The notes under the pieces were generated by a model, which saw only the letters and a program-made list of their open reading frames with translations, did no database searches and was not told where the DNA came from. From Rubrobacteraceae bacterium (GTDB taxonomy: Bacteria > Actinomycetota > Rubrobacteria > Rubrobacterales > Rubrobacteraceae), in NCBI GenBank assembly GCA_030447045.1, contig JAUJMB010000042.1, forward strand, positions 1-12,034: a stretch of 12,034 bases of DNA, written 5' to 3'. A program made the translations under genes and the position numbers. Below, one piece after another: positions 5,491 to 12,034 of the stretch (its first letter is position 1; each line of letters starts with the position of its first letter).

Positions 5491-8400
5491 ATGGAAGAGC
5501 GAGACCTCTGCCTGCACGAGCTCTTCGAGCGCCAGGCCCGCAAGACCCCGGAGGCGACGGCCGTTGTGGACGCCGAGACCACGCTGACCTACGAGGAGCT
5601 GGACCGGCGGGCCGACGCGCTCGCCGGCCACCTGATAGCACTCGGCGTCGTTCCCGACGCCGCCGTGGGCGTGTACATGGAGCGCTGCGCAGAGTACGTG
5701 GTGGCGATACTGGCCGCCATGAAGGCCGGCGGCGCGTACGTGCCCCTGGAGCTCGCCTACCCGGTGTCGCAGCTGGAGGACGTCCTCTCCGACTGCGAGC
5801 CCGTCGTAGTTCTCACCAAGGACGCCCACACCGGGCGCCTGCCCGACTGGCAGCGCAGCTTCCGGATGGACGTGGATGAGCCCGCGGGCGAGGTCGCGGG
5901 CCCCCCGCCGGTGACGCGCGAGAACCTGGCCTTCATACCCTACTCGTCCGGTACGACGGGCAAGCCGAAGGGCATCGCGAACCCGCACCGGGCGCCGGTG
6001 CTCTCGTACCTGTGGCGCTTCGGGGTGAGCGACTACGGGCCGAGCGACCGGGTCGGGTGCAGCGTCTTTTTCGTGTGGGAGGTGCTCCGGCCGCTGCTCA
6101 GGGGCGGGGCCTCGTACGTGATCGGGGACGACGTCATCTACGATCCCCCTGCCCTGGTGCGGTACCTAGAAGAGCACCGCATCACCGAGATCCAGATGAC
6201 CTCCTCGCTGACGGAGGCCGTCCTCGACTGGGGCGGCCCGGATCTGGCCGAACGGCTCCCCGGCCTGAAGACGATCTGGGTCTGCGGCGAGGTCGTTACG
6301 AAGACGCTCGCCCGGCGCCTGCTCGAAGCGCTCCCCCACGCCCGCTCCTTCAACCTCTACAGCATCGCCGAGACCCACGAGGTCGCCGTGACCGGGCTGC
6401 GGGAGGTCGTAGACCACCCGGACTCCACGTACTGCCCCGTCGGCCGACCCGTCCACCCGGAACGCCTGTACATCCTCGACGACGGGCTCCGGCGCGTGCC
6501 CGAGGGGGAGCCGGGCGAGGTCTGCGTCGGGGGTGAGATGCTCGCCCGCGGCTTCGTGAACCTGCCGGAGAAGACCGCCGAGCGCTTCGTGGCCGATCCG
6601 TTCGCCGGGGAAGAGGGTGCGCGGATGTACCGGACCGGCGACAGGGGGCGCCTCCTGCCGGACGGGCAGCTGGAGATACTCGGCCGGGCCGACTTCCGCG
6701 TCAGGATCAGGGGTTACAACGTCGAGCTCGGCGCCGTCGAGGCCGCCATCGAGGAGAACGTCGCCGTCAGGGCTTGCGTGGTGGTCTCGGAGGGCGGGGA
6801 GGGCGAGGACAAACGCCTCATCGCCTACGTCGTCCCCGAGCCCCGAGGGGACGACCGCTTCTTCGGCTGGAGCCTCGACCCGAAGACGGGGCGGAGCAAG
6901 GAGATCCGGGGCGTCCTGCGTAATGTGTTGCCCCACTACGCCGTCCCCGCGGTCTACGTGGCGCTCGACGCGCTCCCGATCCAGGCGACCTCGGGCAAGG
7001 TGGACCGCAAGAGGCTCCCCCCGCCCCCGCCCCGCCAGGCCCGCACCGACGGAAGCCTGCCGAGCACGACGCTCACGGCTGATGCGCCGCGCGCGCAGAA
7101 GGAGGACCTGCTCAAGCGCATCTGGGAGGAGGCGCTCCGCCTGGACGAGGGCGAGGTCGAGGCGGGGGACGACTTCTTCGACCTCGGAGGGCACTCGCTC
7201 GCCGCCGCCGGGCTCTCCGCCCGCGTCGAGGAGGGCTTCGGCGTTCACGTCTCGATGCCCCTCTTCATGGAGGACCCGACGGTGCGGGGCCTGTGCGACA
7301 GGATCGAAGCGCTCCAGCGCGACGAAGACGGCGACGCCATCGGCCCTTCAGATCTCGACCTGCGCGCCGAGGCCGTTCTTGGGCCGGAGATCGTACCGGA
7401 GGGCGCGGTAGACGCGGCGACCCTCCCGGACGCTAGGGACGTCTTCCTGACGGGCGCCACGGGCTTCCTCGGGGCCTTCCTCCTCGACGGGCTGCTCTCC
7501 TCCACGGGAGCACGCGTCCACTGCCTCGTTCGGGAGCGGGACGGCGAGGACCCGCTGGAGACCATCGCCTCCAACCTCGAATCCTACGGGCTTCCCACCG
7601 ACCGGATGGATCGGGTCGTGCCGGTCGTCGGGGATCTGGGCGAGCCCCTGCTCGGGATGGACGAGGAGGGGTTCGACGCGCTGGCGCGCGAGGCGGACCT
7701 CGTGATCCACGCCGGCGCGGCCGTGAACCTGATCTACCCATACCCAGCACTCGAGGCGCCGAACGTGGGCGGCACGCGAGAGGCGCTGCGCCTGGCCTGC
7801 CGGCACAAGACCAAGCCGTTCCACTTCGTCTCTACGGATGGGATCTTCCCCCCCAACGCCGGCCTCTGCGGGGAGGACGCGGACCTCGACCCCCTCGCGG
7901 ACGCGCGGGAGGACGGCTACGGCCGGTCCAAGTGGGTCGCCGAGAGGCTCGTCAGCGAGGCGGCGGACCGCGGTCTCCCAACCTGCGTCTACCGCCCCGG
8001 CTTTATCTCCGGCCACTCGCAGACCGGCGCCTCCAACCCGCGCGACTTGCTCGTCGCGGTCCTCTCCGAATCCCTGCGCCTCGGCGCCGCCCCCGAGATC
8101 GAGGGCTGGAGGATGGAGATGACGCCCGTGGACTTCGTGGCCGCCGCGATACTCGGCATCGCCGCGGACCCGGACGCGGCCGGCGGAACCTACCACCTCG
8201 CCAACCCGGAACCCGCGCCCGCCGGGACGCTCTTCGACCGGCTGGAGGACGCGGGGTACGCGCTGGAACGCCTCCCCTACGCGGAGTGGCGGGGCCGCCT
8301 CGAGGCCGCCCCGCCCGAAGACGGGCCCGGCGTCGTCCTACGCGGGGCCGCCCCCGACGCCGAGGACCTCTCCGACGGCAACGTCTACGACGACAAGAAC

Positions 8401-8547
8401 ACCCGGCGGGTCCTGGGCGAAGACGGACCCAGAAGGCCGGAGGTGGACGGGCACCTCCTCTCGACCTACGCCCGGTACTTCGCCGCGCGCGGTTGGGCGC
8501 CGGCGCCATCGGCCCTTCAGGAGCCCGGCCGGCGCCGCCGGGGGTGA
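5491..8547 (+). CDS. Free-standing A-T-R enzyme: adenylation, carrier protein and thioester reductase
   Basis: An NRPS-like enzyme that activates a carboxylic acid with ATP, loads it on a phosphopantetheine arm and releases it reductively as an aldehyde (or alcohol) with NAD(P)H. It has 1018 residues from ATG 5491; GTG 5473 would add six but lacks a ribosome binding site. Adenylation domain about 10-510: YSSGTTGKPKG (151-161), NLYSIAET (288-295), YRTGD (380-384), GYNVEL (408-413) and catalytic K503. Carrier domain about 530-605 with the attachment serine in GGHSL (S569). Reductase about 640-1000 with Rossmann GATGFLG (655-661) and Ser781/Thr782-Tyr810-Lys814 (YGRSK). There is no condensation domain and no second reductase. 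The place of Asp235 in GrsA, which binds the alpha-amino group, is Val192 in SVFFVWE, and the usual YGPTE is YSIAE, so the substrate is probably not an ordinary alpha-amino acid. No phosphopantetheinyl transferase is nearby. Family relatives include Lys2-like and carboxylic acid reductase enzymes. Confidence 0.92.
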   Translation: MEERDLCLHELFERQARKTPEATAVVDAETTLTYEELDRRADALAGHLIALGVVPDAAVGVYMERCAEYVVAILAAMKAGGAYVPLELAYPVSQLEDVLSDCEPVVVLTKDAHTGRLPDWQRSFRMDVDEPAGEVAGPPPVTRENLAFIPYSSGTTGKPKGIANPHRAPVLSYLWRFGVSDYGPSDRVGCSVFFVWEVLRPLLRGGASYVIGDDVIYDPPALVRYLEEHRITEIQMTSSLTEAVLDWGGPDLAERLPGLKTIWVCGEVVTKTLARRLLEALPHARSFNLYSIAETHEVAVTGLREVVDHPDSTYCPVGRPVHPERLYILDDGLRRVPEGEPGEVCVGGEMLARGFVNLPEKTAERFVADPFAGEEGARMYRTGDRGRLLPDGQLEILGRADFRVRIRGYNVELGAVEAAIEENVAVRACVVVSEGGEGEDKRLIAYVVPEPRGDDRFFGWSLDPKTGRSKEIRGVLRNVLPHYAVPAVYVALDALPIQATSGKVDRKRLPPPPPRQARTDGSLPSTTLTADAPRAQKEDLLKRIWEEALRLDEGEVEAGDDFFDLGGHSLAAAGLSARVEEGFGVHVSMPLFMEDPTVRGLCDRIEALQRDEDGDAIGPSDLDLRAEAVLGPEIVPEGAVDAATLPDARDVFLTGATGFLGAFLLDGLLSSTGARVHCLVRERDGEDPLETIASNLESYGLPTDRMDRVVPVVGDLGEPLLGMDEEGFDALAREADLVIHAGAAVNLIYPYPALEAPNVGGTREALRLACRHKTKPFHFVSTDGIFPPNAGLCGEDADLDPLADAREDGYGRSKWVAERLVSEAADRGLPTCVYRPGFISGHSQTGASNPRDLLVAVLSESLRLGAAPEIEGWRMEMTPVDFVAAAILGIAADPDAAGGTYHLANPEPAPAGTLFDRLEDAGYALERLPYAEWRGRLEAAPPEDGPGVVLRGAAPDAEDLSDGNVYDDKNTRRVLGEDGPRRPEVDGHLLSTYARYFAARGWAPAPSALQEPGRRRRG
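7335..7351 (+). repeat. 17-base direct repeat, copy 1
   Basis: CGCCATCGGCCCTTCAG occurs here and again exactly at 8504-8520. Both copies are inside the A-T-R gene but in different reading frames: carrier-to-reductase linker here, C-terminal tail there. The repeat is therefore not due to a repeated protein motif. Confidence 0.6.
8504..8520 (+). repeat. 17-base direct repeat, copy 2
   Basis: Second exact copy of the element at 7335-7351, about 30 bases before the stop of the A-T-R gene. The surrounding C-terminal tail (proline and arginine rich) is probably outside the folded reductase domain. Confidence 0.6.
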
Positions 8548-8558
8548 GGCAGCCTCAC
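8544..8558. terminator. Dyad overlapping the stop of the A-T-R gene
   Basis: GTGAGG CAG CCTCAC, a perfect six-pair stem (seven as a DNA palindrome around one base), spans the TGA at 8545-8547. It could be a weak U-less terminator. The 188 bases after it, up to the end of the leftward gene at 8747, contain no gene I can support. Confidence 0.3.
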
Positions 8559-8746
8559 ACAGGCGCGGGGAACGCGGGTCGATCCGGCGTCGAGACAGCG
8601 GTGGTGCGCGATTCTCGAGACCTCTTGCCCGCGTCTCCCGGTCGGGGGAGTGCCCGCCACCATCCGACGGGTACTGCCGCCTCTCCCCGCAGATCCAGGC
8701 CAGGCAGGCCCAAGAATCGCCCCGGTGCCATCAAGCCTGGGCTTCG

Positions 8747-9091
8747 CTAGTATCCTCGCTTGGGGGCGGTAGCCTTGCGGCGATCCCTGCTCTCTTCTCT
8801 GAGGCGCGCCGCCACCAGGAGCTCGTACCCGCCGGCACTCGGCCTCGGCTCTCTCGCGCGCTCGCGCCACGCCAGCCGCACCGGCGCGTGCTCGTGCTCC
8901 CTTAGCCTCTCCTCGTGGCCCACGGACACCAGGGCCCGCTCGATCGGCGCACCCGAGCGGCGCAACTCGGCATACTCGCTCACGAACCTCGCGGAGTCCG
9001 GGTGTCCCGCAAGCATGCGTACGGCTTGCTCGTCGTTGGAAGGGGCTGCCACCCTCTCCGAAGCATGGCTCTTCGGGTTGTACCAGTACAT
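8747..9091 (-). CDS. Uncharacterised soluble protein, 114 residues
   Basis: Leftward frame from ATG at 9091-9089 to TAG at 8749-8747. An AGGAGG six bases before this ATG on the reverse strand makes it a better start than the ATG 18 bases farther out. The protein opens MYWYNPKSHASERV and has no membrane segment or signal peptide. The first 70 residues look like a compact helical domain (NDEQAVRMLAGHPDSA, then FVSEYAELRRSG). The last 45 are rich in arginine and glutamate and may be disordered or nucleic-acid binding. I do not recognise a family. A possible reverse-strand promoter, TTGAAC then 17 bases then TACACA, lies about 9122-9150. It is convergent with the A-T-R gene. Confidence 0.65.
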   Translation of the reverse strand: MYWYNPKSHASERVAAPSNDEQAVRMLAGHPDSARFVSEYAELRRSGAPIERALVSVGHEERLREHEHAPVRLAWRERAREPRPSAGGYELLVAARLREESRDRRKATAPKRGY

Positions 9092-9199
9092 CCGTGTCCT
9101 CCTTCCCAAAAGGACGCTCGTGTGTATGTACCCGATGCTACGAGTTCAAAACGGTCGCGGGGATGGCGGGAGGATCCCGGAGCCTCTATTCACCCGGGT

Positions 9200-9221
9200 G
9201 CGCGGAAGGCGTCTTCCGCGC
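9200..9221. terminator. Strong nine-pair hairpin
   Basis: GCGCGGAAG (9200-9208), loop GCGT, CTTCCGCGC (9213-9221), a perfect stem. It lies in the 261-base gap between the start of the leftward 114-residue gene and the NmrA-like remnant, where no terminator would be expected from the present gene order. It may be a relic of a lost gene, a leader structure or a regulatory RNA element. Nothing else recognisable is in this gap. Confidence 0.4.
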
Positions 9222-9352
9222 CGTTGGGTAGGTCTCGGAGGCCGCCCCGACGTCGGTCGATCTCACGAGGCCCAAAGGAGGTCGCCGGGTGCGTAGCCGA
9301 GTGGCGGCCAGGAGGGCATACGACCGCCGCGGCGGCCGGGACTGTTGGGGGC

Positions 9353-9625
9353 TTGAGCGTCATCCTCGTGACCGGGGCCGGCGGCCAGATCGGCGGCTCT
9401 CGTCGAGGAACTCGTTTGCCGTGGCGGAGGGAGGAGCGCGTAAACGGCCTCGCCGCTCGCGGCGTGGACGCGGTCGTCGGGGACTTCGAGCGCCCGGGGT
9501 CTCTGCCGGGGGCCGAGGCGACGCGGGCCATCAGGTCGGGCGTGCCCGTAGTCCGGGAGGCGGGTGGTGGGCCTCGCCGGGCCAGGCGTGCCCTTCGGGC
9601 GTCCGGGTGCGCTCTCTACCCGTAG
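9353..9625 (+). pseudogene. Remnant of an NmrA-like NAD(P)-binding oxidoreductase
   Basis: From TTG 9353 the frame reads SVILVTGAGGQIG, the classic start of an NmrA/atypical short-chain dehydrogenase with the G-x-x-G-x-x-G dinucleotide-binding loop. The next strand and helix continue only in a shifted frame (ALVEELVCRGG, about 9400-9432). The first frame then returns with ERV, skips the usual basic linker, and gives GLAARGVDAVVGDFERPGSL, which is the family's second beta strand and following turn. After that similarity fades and the frame ends at TAG 9623-9625. Intact relatives have about 250-300 residues; here only about 65 family residues survive, with two frame changes and a deletion. It cannot encode a working enzyme. 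Confidence 0.7.
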
Positions 9626-9704
9626 CTCCGCCTGGTATAGCGCCTCGTGGACCACCGGGAATACAAGGCCGGGGCTGGCTTTCGGCCGAGAAGGAGGAGG
9701 CGTA

Positions 9705-10055
9705 ATGGACGAGCACGGGCTGGCGCGTATGGTGGGGTGGGTGAGCCTGGGGCTCGGGCTGGCGCTCGTCGTGTCGCCCGCGCGTATTGTCAAGGGGCTG
9801 GGCATGGGCGAGCGTCCCAACCTCGGGCGTCTCCTGGGCGTCCGGGACCTCGTCCTTGGCGCCGGGCTGCTGCGCGGCCGGAGCGAGGCCACCTGGCTGA
9901 AGGTCAGGGGGGTGGCGGACGTCCTGGACGCGGCGCTCATCCTGGGCGGCCTGTCCCTCGGCGCCTTCCCGAAAGGCCGGGCCCCCGTAGGCCTCGCCAC
10001 CGCCACGAGCTTCGCCATCCTGAGCTTACTGCTCGCCCGTCGGCTGGACCGCTAG
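9705..10055 (+). CDS. Small four-helix membrane protein, 116 residues
   Basis: ATG 9705 follows an AAGGAGGAGG ribosome binding site (9691-9700), which decides the start. The frame is open 47 codons farther upstream, but that part has no family character. Four hydrophobic stretches at about residues 8-24, 43-57, 71-88 and 94-111 predict a four-helix membrane protein. A conserved-looking RLLGVRDLVLGAGLL (42-56) and VADVLDAALILGG (70-82) resemble small DUF4267-type membrane proteins, in which an R-D pair begins the second helix; I hold that match loosely. A TGGTATAGC extended -10-like element lies at 9633-9641 without a good -35. It is convergent with the next gene, with 20 bases between stops. 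Function unknown. Confidence 0.8.
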   Translation: MDEHGLARMVGWVSLGLGLALVVSPARIVKGLGMGERPNLGRLLGVRDLVLGAGLLRGRSEATWLKVRGVADVLDAALILGGLSLGAFPKGRAPVGLATATSFAILSLLLARRLDR

Positions 10056-10075
10056 GGTCCCGGGCCTTCGCCGGA

Positions 10076-10558
10076 CTACCGCGCCGTCCAGCGCTTGCGA
10101 GGCTCCGGGACGCCCGCAGGACCGGCGACGAGCCGGTCTGCGACCGCGCCGGTGGCGAAAGCGTAGATCGCCTTGTGAAGCAGGTCTATGGCCTGCTCGT
10201 CGACGGGCCAGGTCCACGGGGGCGCGCCGACGCCTGTGGCGTTCTCCAGGGACTGGTCGTTGAGCAGGCGCAGGTTCATGAAAGCGAACGAGCCGACCGG
10301 GCCGCGCACCCCGCGCTCGGCCATCAGCCCCCGCACCGCGCCGAGCAGCACGCCCTGGCCCCAGTGCATCGCCCAGTTCATCCACAGCCGCTCCTCGTCG
10401 GGCCTGACCGGGCGCCGCAGCAGCCGCTCCATCGTGTGGGCCGGCACGAAAGAGTTGGGCCTGCGGGTAAACCGCTGCTCCAGCTTCTCCGCGGCGGTCA
10501 TAGCCGCCACCCCCACGAGCCCCGCCGCCAGACCCCGTACCGCCGCACCGAGCGTCAT
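10076..10558 (-). CDS. Uncharacterised membrane protein, 160 residues
   Basis: Leftward frame from ATG at 10558-10556 (GGAGG eight bases upstream on the reverse strand) to TAG at 10078-10076. A longer frame begins 16 codons earlier but lacks a ribosome binding site. Residues 4-22 form a glycine/alanine-rich helix, with further hydrophobic segments about 66-80 and 126-146. Between them lie strongly marked polar blocks: FVPAHTMERLLRRP (37-50), WMNWAMHWGQG (59-69), NLRLLNDQS (95-103) and PPWTWPVDEQAID (113-125). Such clustered Trp, His, Asn and Asp residues in a membrane protein suggest a conserved site, perhaps for metal or lipid, but I know no function. It may share a leftward transcript with the 187-residue gene, although 236 bases separate them. 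Confidence 0.75.
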   Translation of the reverse strand: MTLGAAVRGLAAGLVGVAAMTAAEKLEQRFTRRPNSFVPAHTMERLLRRPVRPDEERLWMNWAMHWGQGVLLGAVRGLMAERGVRGPVGSFAFMNLRLLNDQSLENATGVGAPPWTWPVDEQAIDLLHKAIYAFATGAVADRLVAGPAGVPEPRKRWTAR

Positions 10559-10794
10559 CGTCGCCACCTCCGTTACCGCTTGCGTGTCGCCGAGGCGCAC
10601 CCCCACGGGCCGAAGGAGCCCCGCAATGCACCTCTTGTCGGTTCGTACCCCGCGGGGCGGGATCTACTCCGAACAAGACCGCCGCGGGGGTGAAGGGCGT
10701 CTTCGTGCCTGGGGACGCGCGTGATGCCAGGGCCCAACACGTGCTCGTCCGTCCCCGCGGGATGCGGCGTTGTTCTGTACGCCCGTCCCGGCGT
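10559..10794. other. Intergenic gap between two leftward membrane protein genes
   Basis: These 236 bases contain no supported gene. Both strands are GC-rich, with a ten-base palindrome CCCCGCGGGG near 10650 that could help end the upstream transcript. No convincing -35/-10 pair for the 160-residue gene was found. The length suggests that the downstream gene has its own promoter. Confidence 0.35.
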
Positions 10795-11358
10795 CTACCG
10801 CGTCGGATCCCTCAGCGCCCGCCACGCCCGGCGCAGGTCCCCGCCGGGGCGCAGCGACTCGCTGAGGAGCAGCGGCACGCTCCACAGGTTCGCGCCGACG
10901 AAGAAACCCCGTGCCTTCGGGACGCCGCGCATCCAGCAGTAGCCCGGGATCGCCAAGCTGGGGATCACGGTCCCCACCGTGCCGGCGGCGTACATCGCCG
11001 CGCGCGCCGCGGGCGAAGCCGCCCTGAGCGAGGCGGGGTCCACGCGCGCGCTCAACAGGGGGAGGTGCGAGAACACCCAGCGCGCCCCGGGCGGGTAGGA
11101 CCCCGGATGGCTCGTGCCGTGGAGCCCGTATCCGGTGAAGCGGACGCCCAGGGCCCGCCCGACGAGCCAGTGGGAGAAGGCGTGCTCGGAGAAGTAGGCT
11201 AGGAGCCGGCTCGCCACCATCAGGCGCGTGCCGCGGGACCCTTCCCGGCCCGCGTACCATGCGAGGACGCCCGCGCCTAGCAGGCCGCCGATCTGGACGG
11301 CGTTGCCCTGGGCGACGGTGAGGGTGAGCCAGGGCGTGATGCGTCTGGGGGTGGGCAT
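10795..11358 (-). CDS. Multi-helix membrane protein with HxxxH motif, 187 residues
   Basis: Leftward frame from ATG at 11358-11356, with GGAGG four bases upstream on the reverse strand, to TAG at 10797-10795. The frame is open for another 141 codons upstream, but that part lies antisense to the cyclase gene and is not real. The protein has hydrophobic helices about 20-36, 46-57, 120-142 and 150-165. A motif E58-H59-A-F-S-H63 is followed by W-L-V-G-R-A-L-G-V-R-F and by H80-G-T-S-H84-P. The spaced histidines next to a G-R-x-x-G-V-x-F turn recall membrane metalloprotein families, including M50-like proteins, but the glutamate of a true HExxH is absent. It lies 68 bases downstream of the cyclase-family gene and is probably co-transcribed. 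Function unknown. Confidence 0.75.
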   Translation of the reverse strand: MPTPRRITPWLTLTVAQGNAVQIGGLLGAGVLAWYAGREGSRGTRLMVASRLLAYFSEHAFSHWLVGRALGVRFTGYGLHGTSHPGSYPPGARWVFSHLPLLSARVDPASLRAASPAARAAMYAAGTVGTVIPSLAIPGYCWMRGVPKARGFFVGANLWSVPLLLSESLRPGGDLRRAWRALRDPTR

Positions 11359-11426
11359 GTGTCCTCCGTCGTACCGGTGGCCGGCGAGCTGGGTCTCCTC
11401 TGGGGGCGGGTCTTCTGTTCGTCGGC

Positions 11427-12034
11427 TCAGGCCAGGCCTATCGGGCGGAGCACCGTGCCGGCGGCCGTGCCCTCGATCTTGTTCACCCCCAACACGTACG
11501 CGAACTTGTAGACCTCGTCCTTGGCGAGTCCCTCCTGGTTCTGGTACTCGAGGATGTGGACGCCCTGGCGCACGAGCAGGTAAACGTGGACCGGGTTGAA
11601 GCTGGTCCCGTCGTCGAGTTGCTCCTTGGGCGGGAGGACCTCGACGCCCGAGGTGTCCGTGCCGACGGCCAGAGCCCCCTTCTCCTCTACGAGCCACTTG
11701 GCCCCGGATACCGTTAGGCCCGCGGTATCGTGCTTGGCCATCTCCTCCTCGTTGGCGCCTACCCCGTTGCCCTCCATCCACACGCCCGCCGTCCCGGTGC
11801 GTACGAGCACGACGTCGAGCGGGTCGATGTCCACGCCCTGCTCGTCGAGGGCCTTCTGTAGCCGGTCGGGCCCTATCGCGTAGCTCTCCGGTAGCGGGTC
11901 CTCGCCCGCGCTCCTGGCTACGTCGATCATGGTGGCCGGCGCTACTATCGGGGGGATGGTCTCGGCGCCCATCTTCAGCAGGCCCCAGTCGCTCTGGATC
12001 TCCTCGTAGCGGTAGCCGTTGTAGGCGTGCGGGG
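11427..12034 (-). CDS. Cyclase-family (kynurenine formamidase-like) hydrolase, N-terminus beyond right edge
   Basis: Leftward frame ending at TGA 11429-11427 and still open at the right edge of the window. An ATG at 11972 is internal, because clear family sequence (HAYNGY, then EIQSDWGLL) precedes it. The visible 201 residues carry the C-terminal half of the cyclase fold: DVVLVRTGTAG, the GLTVSGAKWLVEEKG block (family G-x-x-x-x-x-A-x-W-L), AVGTDTSGVEVLP, NPVHVYLLVRQGVHILE, then KIEGTAAGTVLRPIGLA. Members are metal-dependent amidohydrolases acting on formylkynurenine, isatin or other small amides and lactones. The HxGTHxDxxxH metal motif would be beyond the edge, so activity cannot be judged here. 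The closing block is complete and the gene appears intact in its visible part. Confidence 0.88.
   Translation of the reverse strand, partial: PHAYNGYRYEEIQSDWGLLKMGAETIPPIVAPATMIDVARSAGEDPLPESYAIGPDRLQKALDEQGVDIDPLDVVLVRTGTAGVWMEGNGVGANEEEMAKHDTAGLTVSGAKWLVEEKGALAVGTDTSGVEVLPPKEQLDDGTSFNPVHVYLLVRQGVHILEYQNQEGLAKDEVYKFAYVLGVNKIEGTAAGTVLRPIGLA

Noticed and set aside
6166..7248. Leftward open frame of 360 codons opposite the adenylation domain
   Set aside because: Antisense shadow of a clearly real gene, with no recognisable motif or start signal.
9288..9350. tRNA-like GTAGCCGAGTGG element
   Set aside because: It resembles a tRNA D-arm, but no T-arm (GGTTCGAATCC-like) sequence, matching acceptor stem or anticodon arm follows.
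9564..9704. 47-codon N-terminal extension of the 116-residue membrane protein
   Set aside because: The extension is polar and without family character, while AAGGAGGAGG directly before ATG 9705 marks the true start.
11359..11781. Long N-terminal extension of the 187-residue membrane protein
   Set aside because: It runs antisense-frame through the clearly coding cyclase gene; GGAGG before ATG 11358 gives a better start.

Overview
High-GC bacterial chromosome segment that uses ATG, GTG and TTG starts with strong AGGAGG-type ribosome binding sites. Base composition, short intergenic gaps and protein families suggest a high-GC actinobacterium, possibly Rubrobacter-like. That placement is an inference from style and families; no ribosomal RNA or other marker gene lies in the window.

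Left part (1-1900): the last codons of an unknown gene, then about 370 bases without a convincing gene that hold a perfect 16-base palindrome and a GC-rich hairpin. Next comes a mutL homologue that has lost its N-terminal ATPase half but keeps the transducer domain and every C-terminal endonuclease motif. A leftward 54-residue small membrane protein follows.

Middle-left (1899-5156, all rightward): a cytoplasmic gamma-glutamyltranspeptidase-family Ntn hydrolase overlaps by 4 bases a queT-family queuosine-precursor transporter gene that carries an in-frame amber codon. An intact-length queF follows, so queT and queF form a queuosine salvage pair. Then comes a divergent Nramp-type metal transporter reduced to its two ends by an internal deletion.

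Middle (5157-8547): a 334-base leader with an AT-rich island precedes the largest gene, a free-standing adenylation-carrier-thioester reductase (A-T-R) enzyme of 1018 residues. Its substrate pocket lacks the aspartate used to bind alpha-amino acids. This is the most interesting coding feature here.

Right part (8548-12034): a leftward 114-residue protein of unknown function, a frameshifted NmrA-like oxidoreductase remnant, a rightward 116-residue membrane protein, and a leftward run consisting of a cyclase-family hydrolase (entering from the right edge), a 187-residue membrane protein with an HxxxH motif, and a 160-residue membrane protein.

Four of the recognisable genes (mutL, queT, nramp, nmrA-like) are damaged in different ways, while the long ggt-like and A-T-R genes are open throughout. 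The region looks like one undergoing gene decay rather than one with uniformly bad sequence. No CRISPR array, tRNA, rRNA, insertion sequence or prophage gene was seen.
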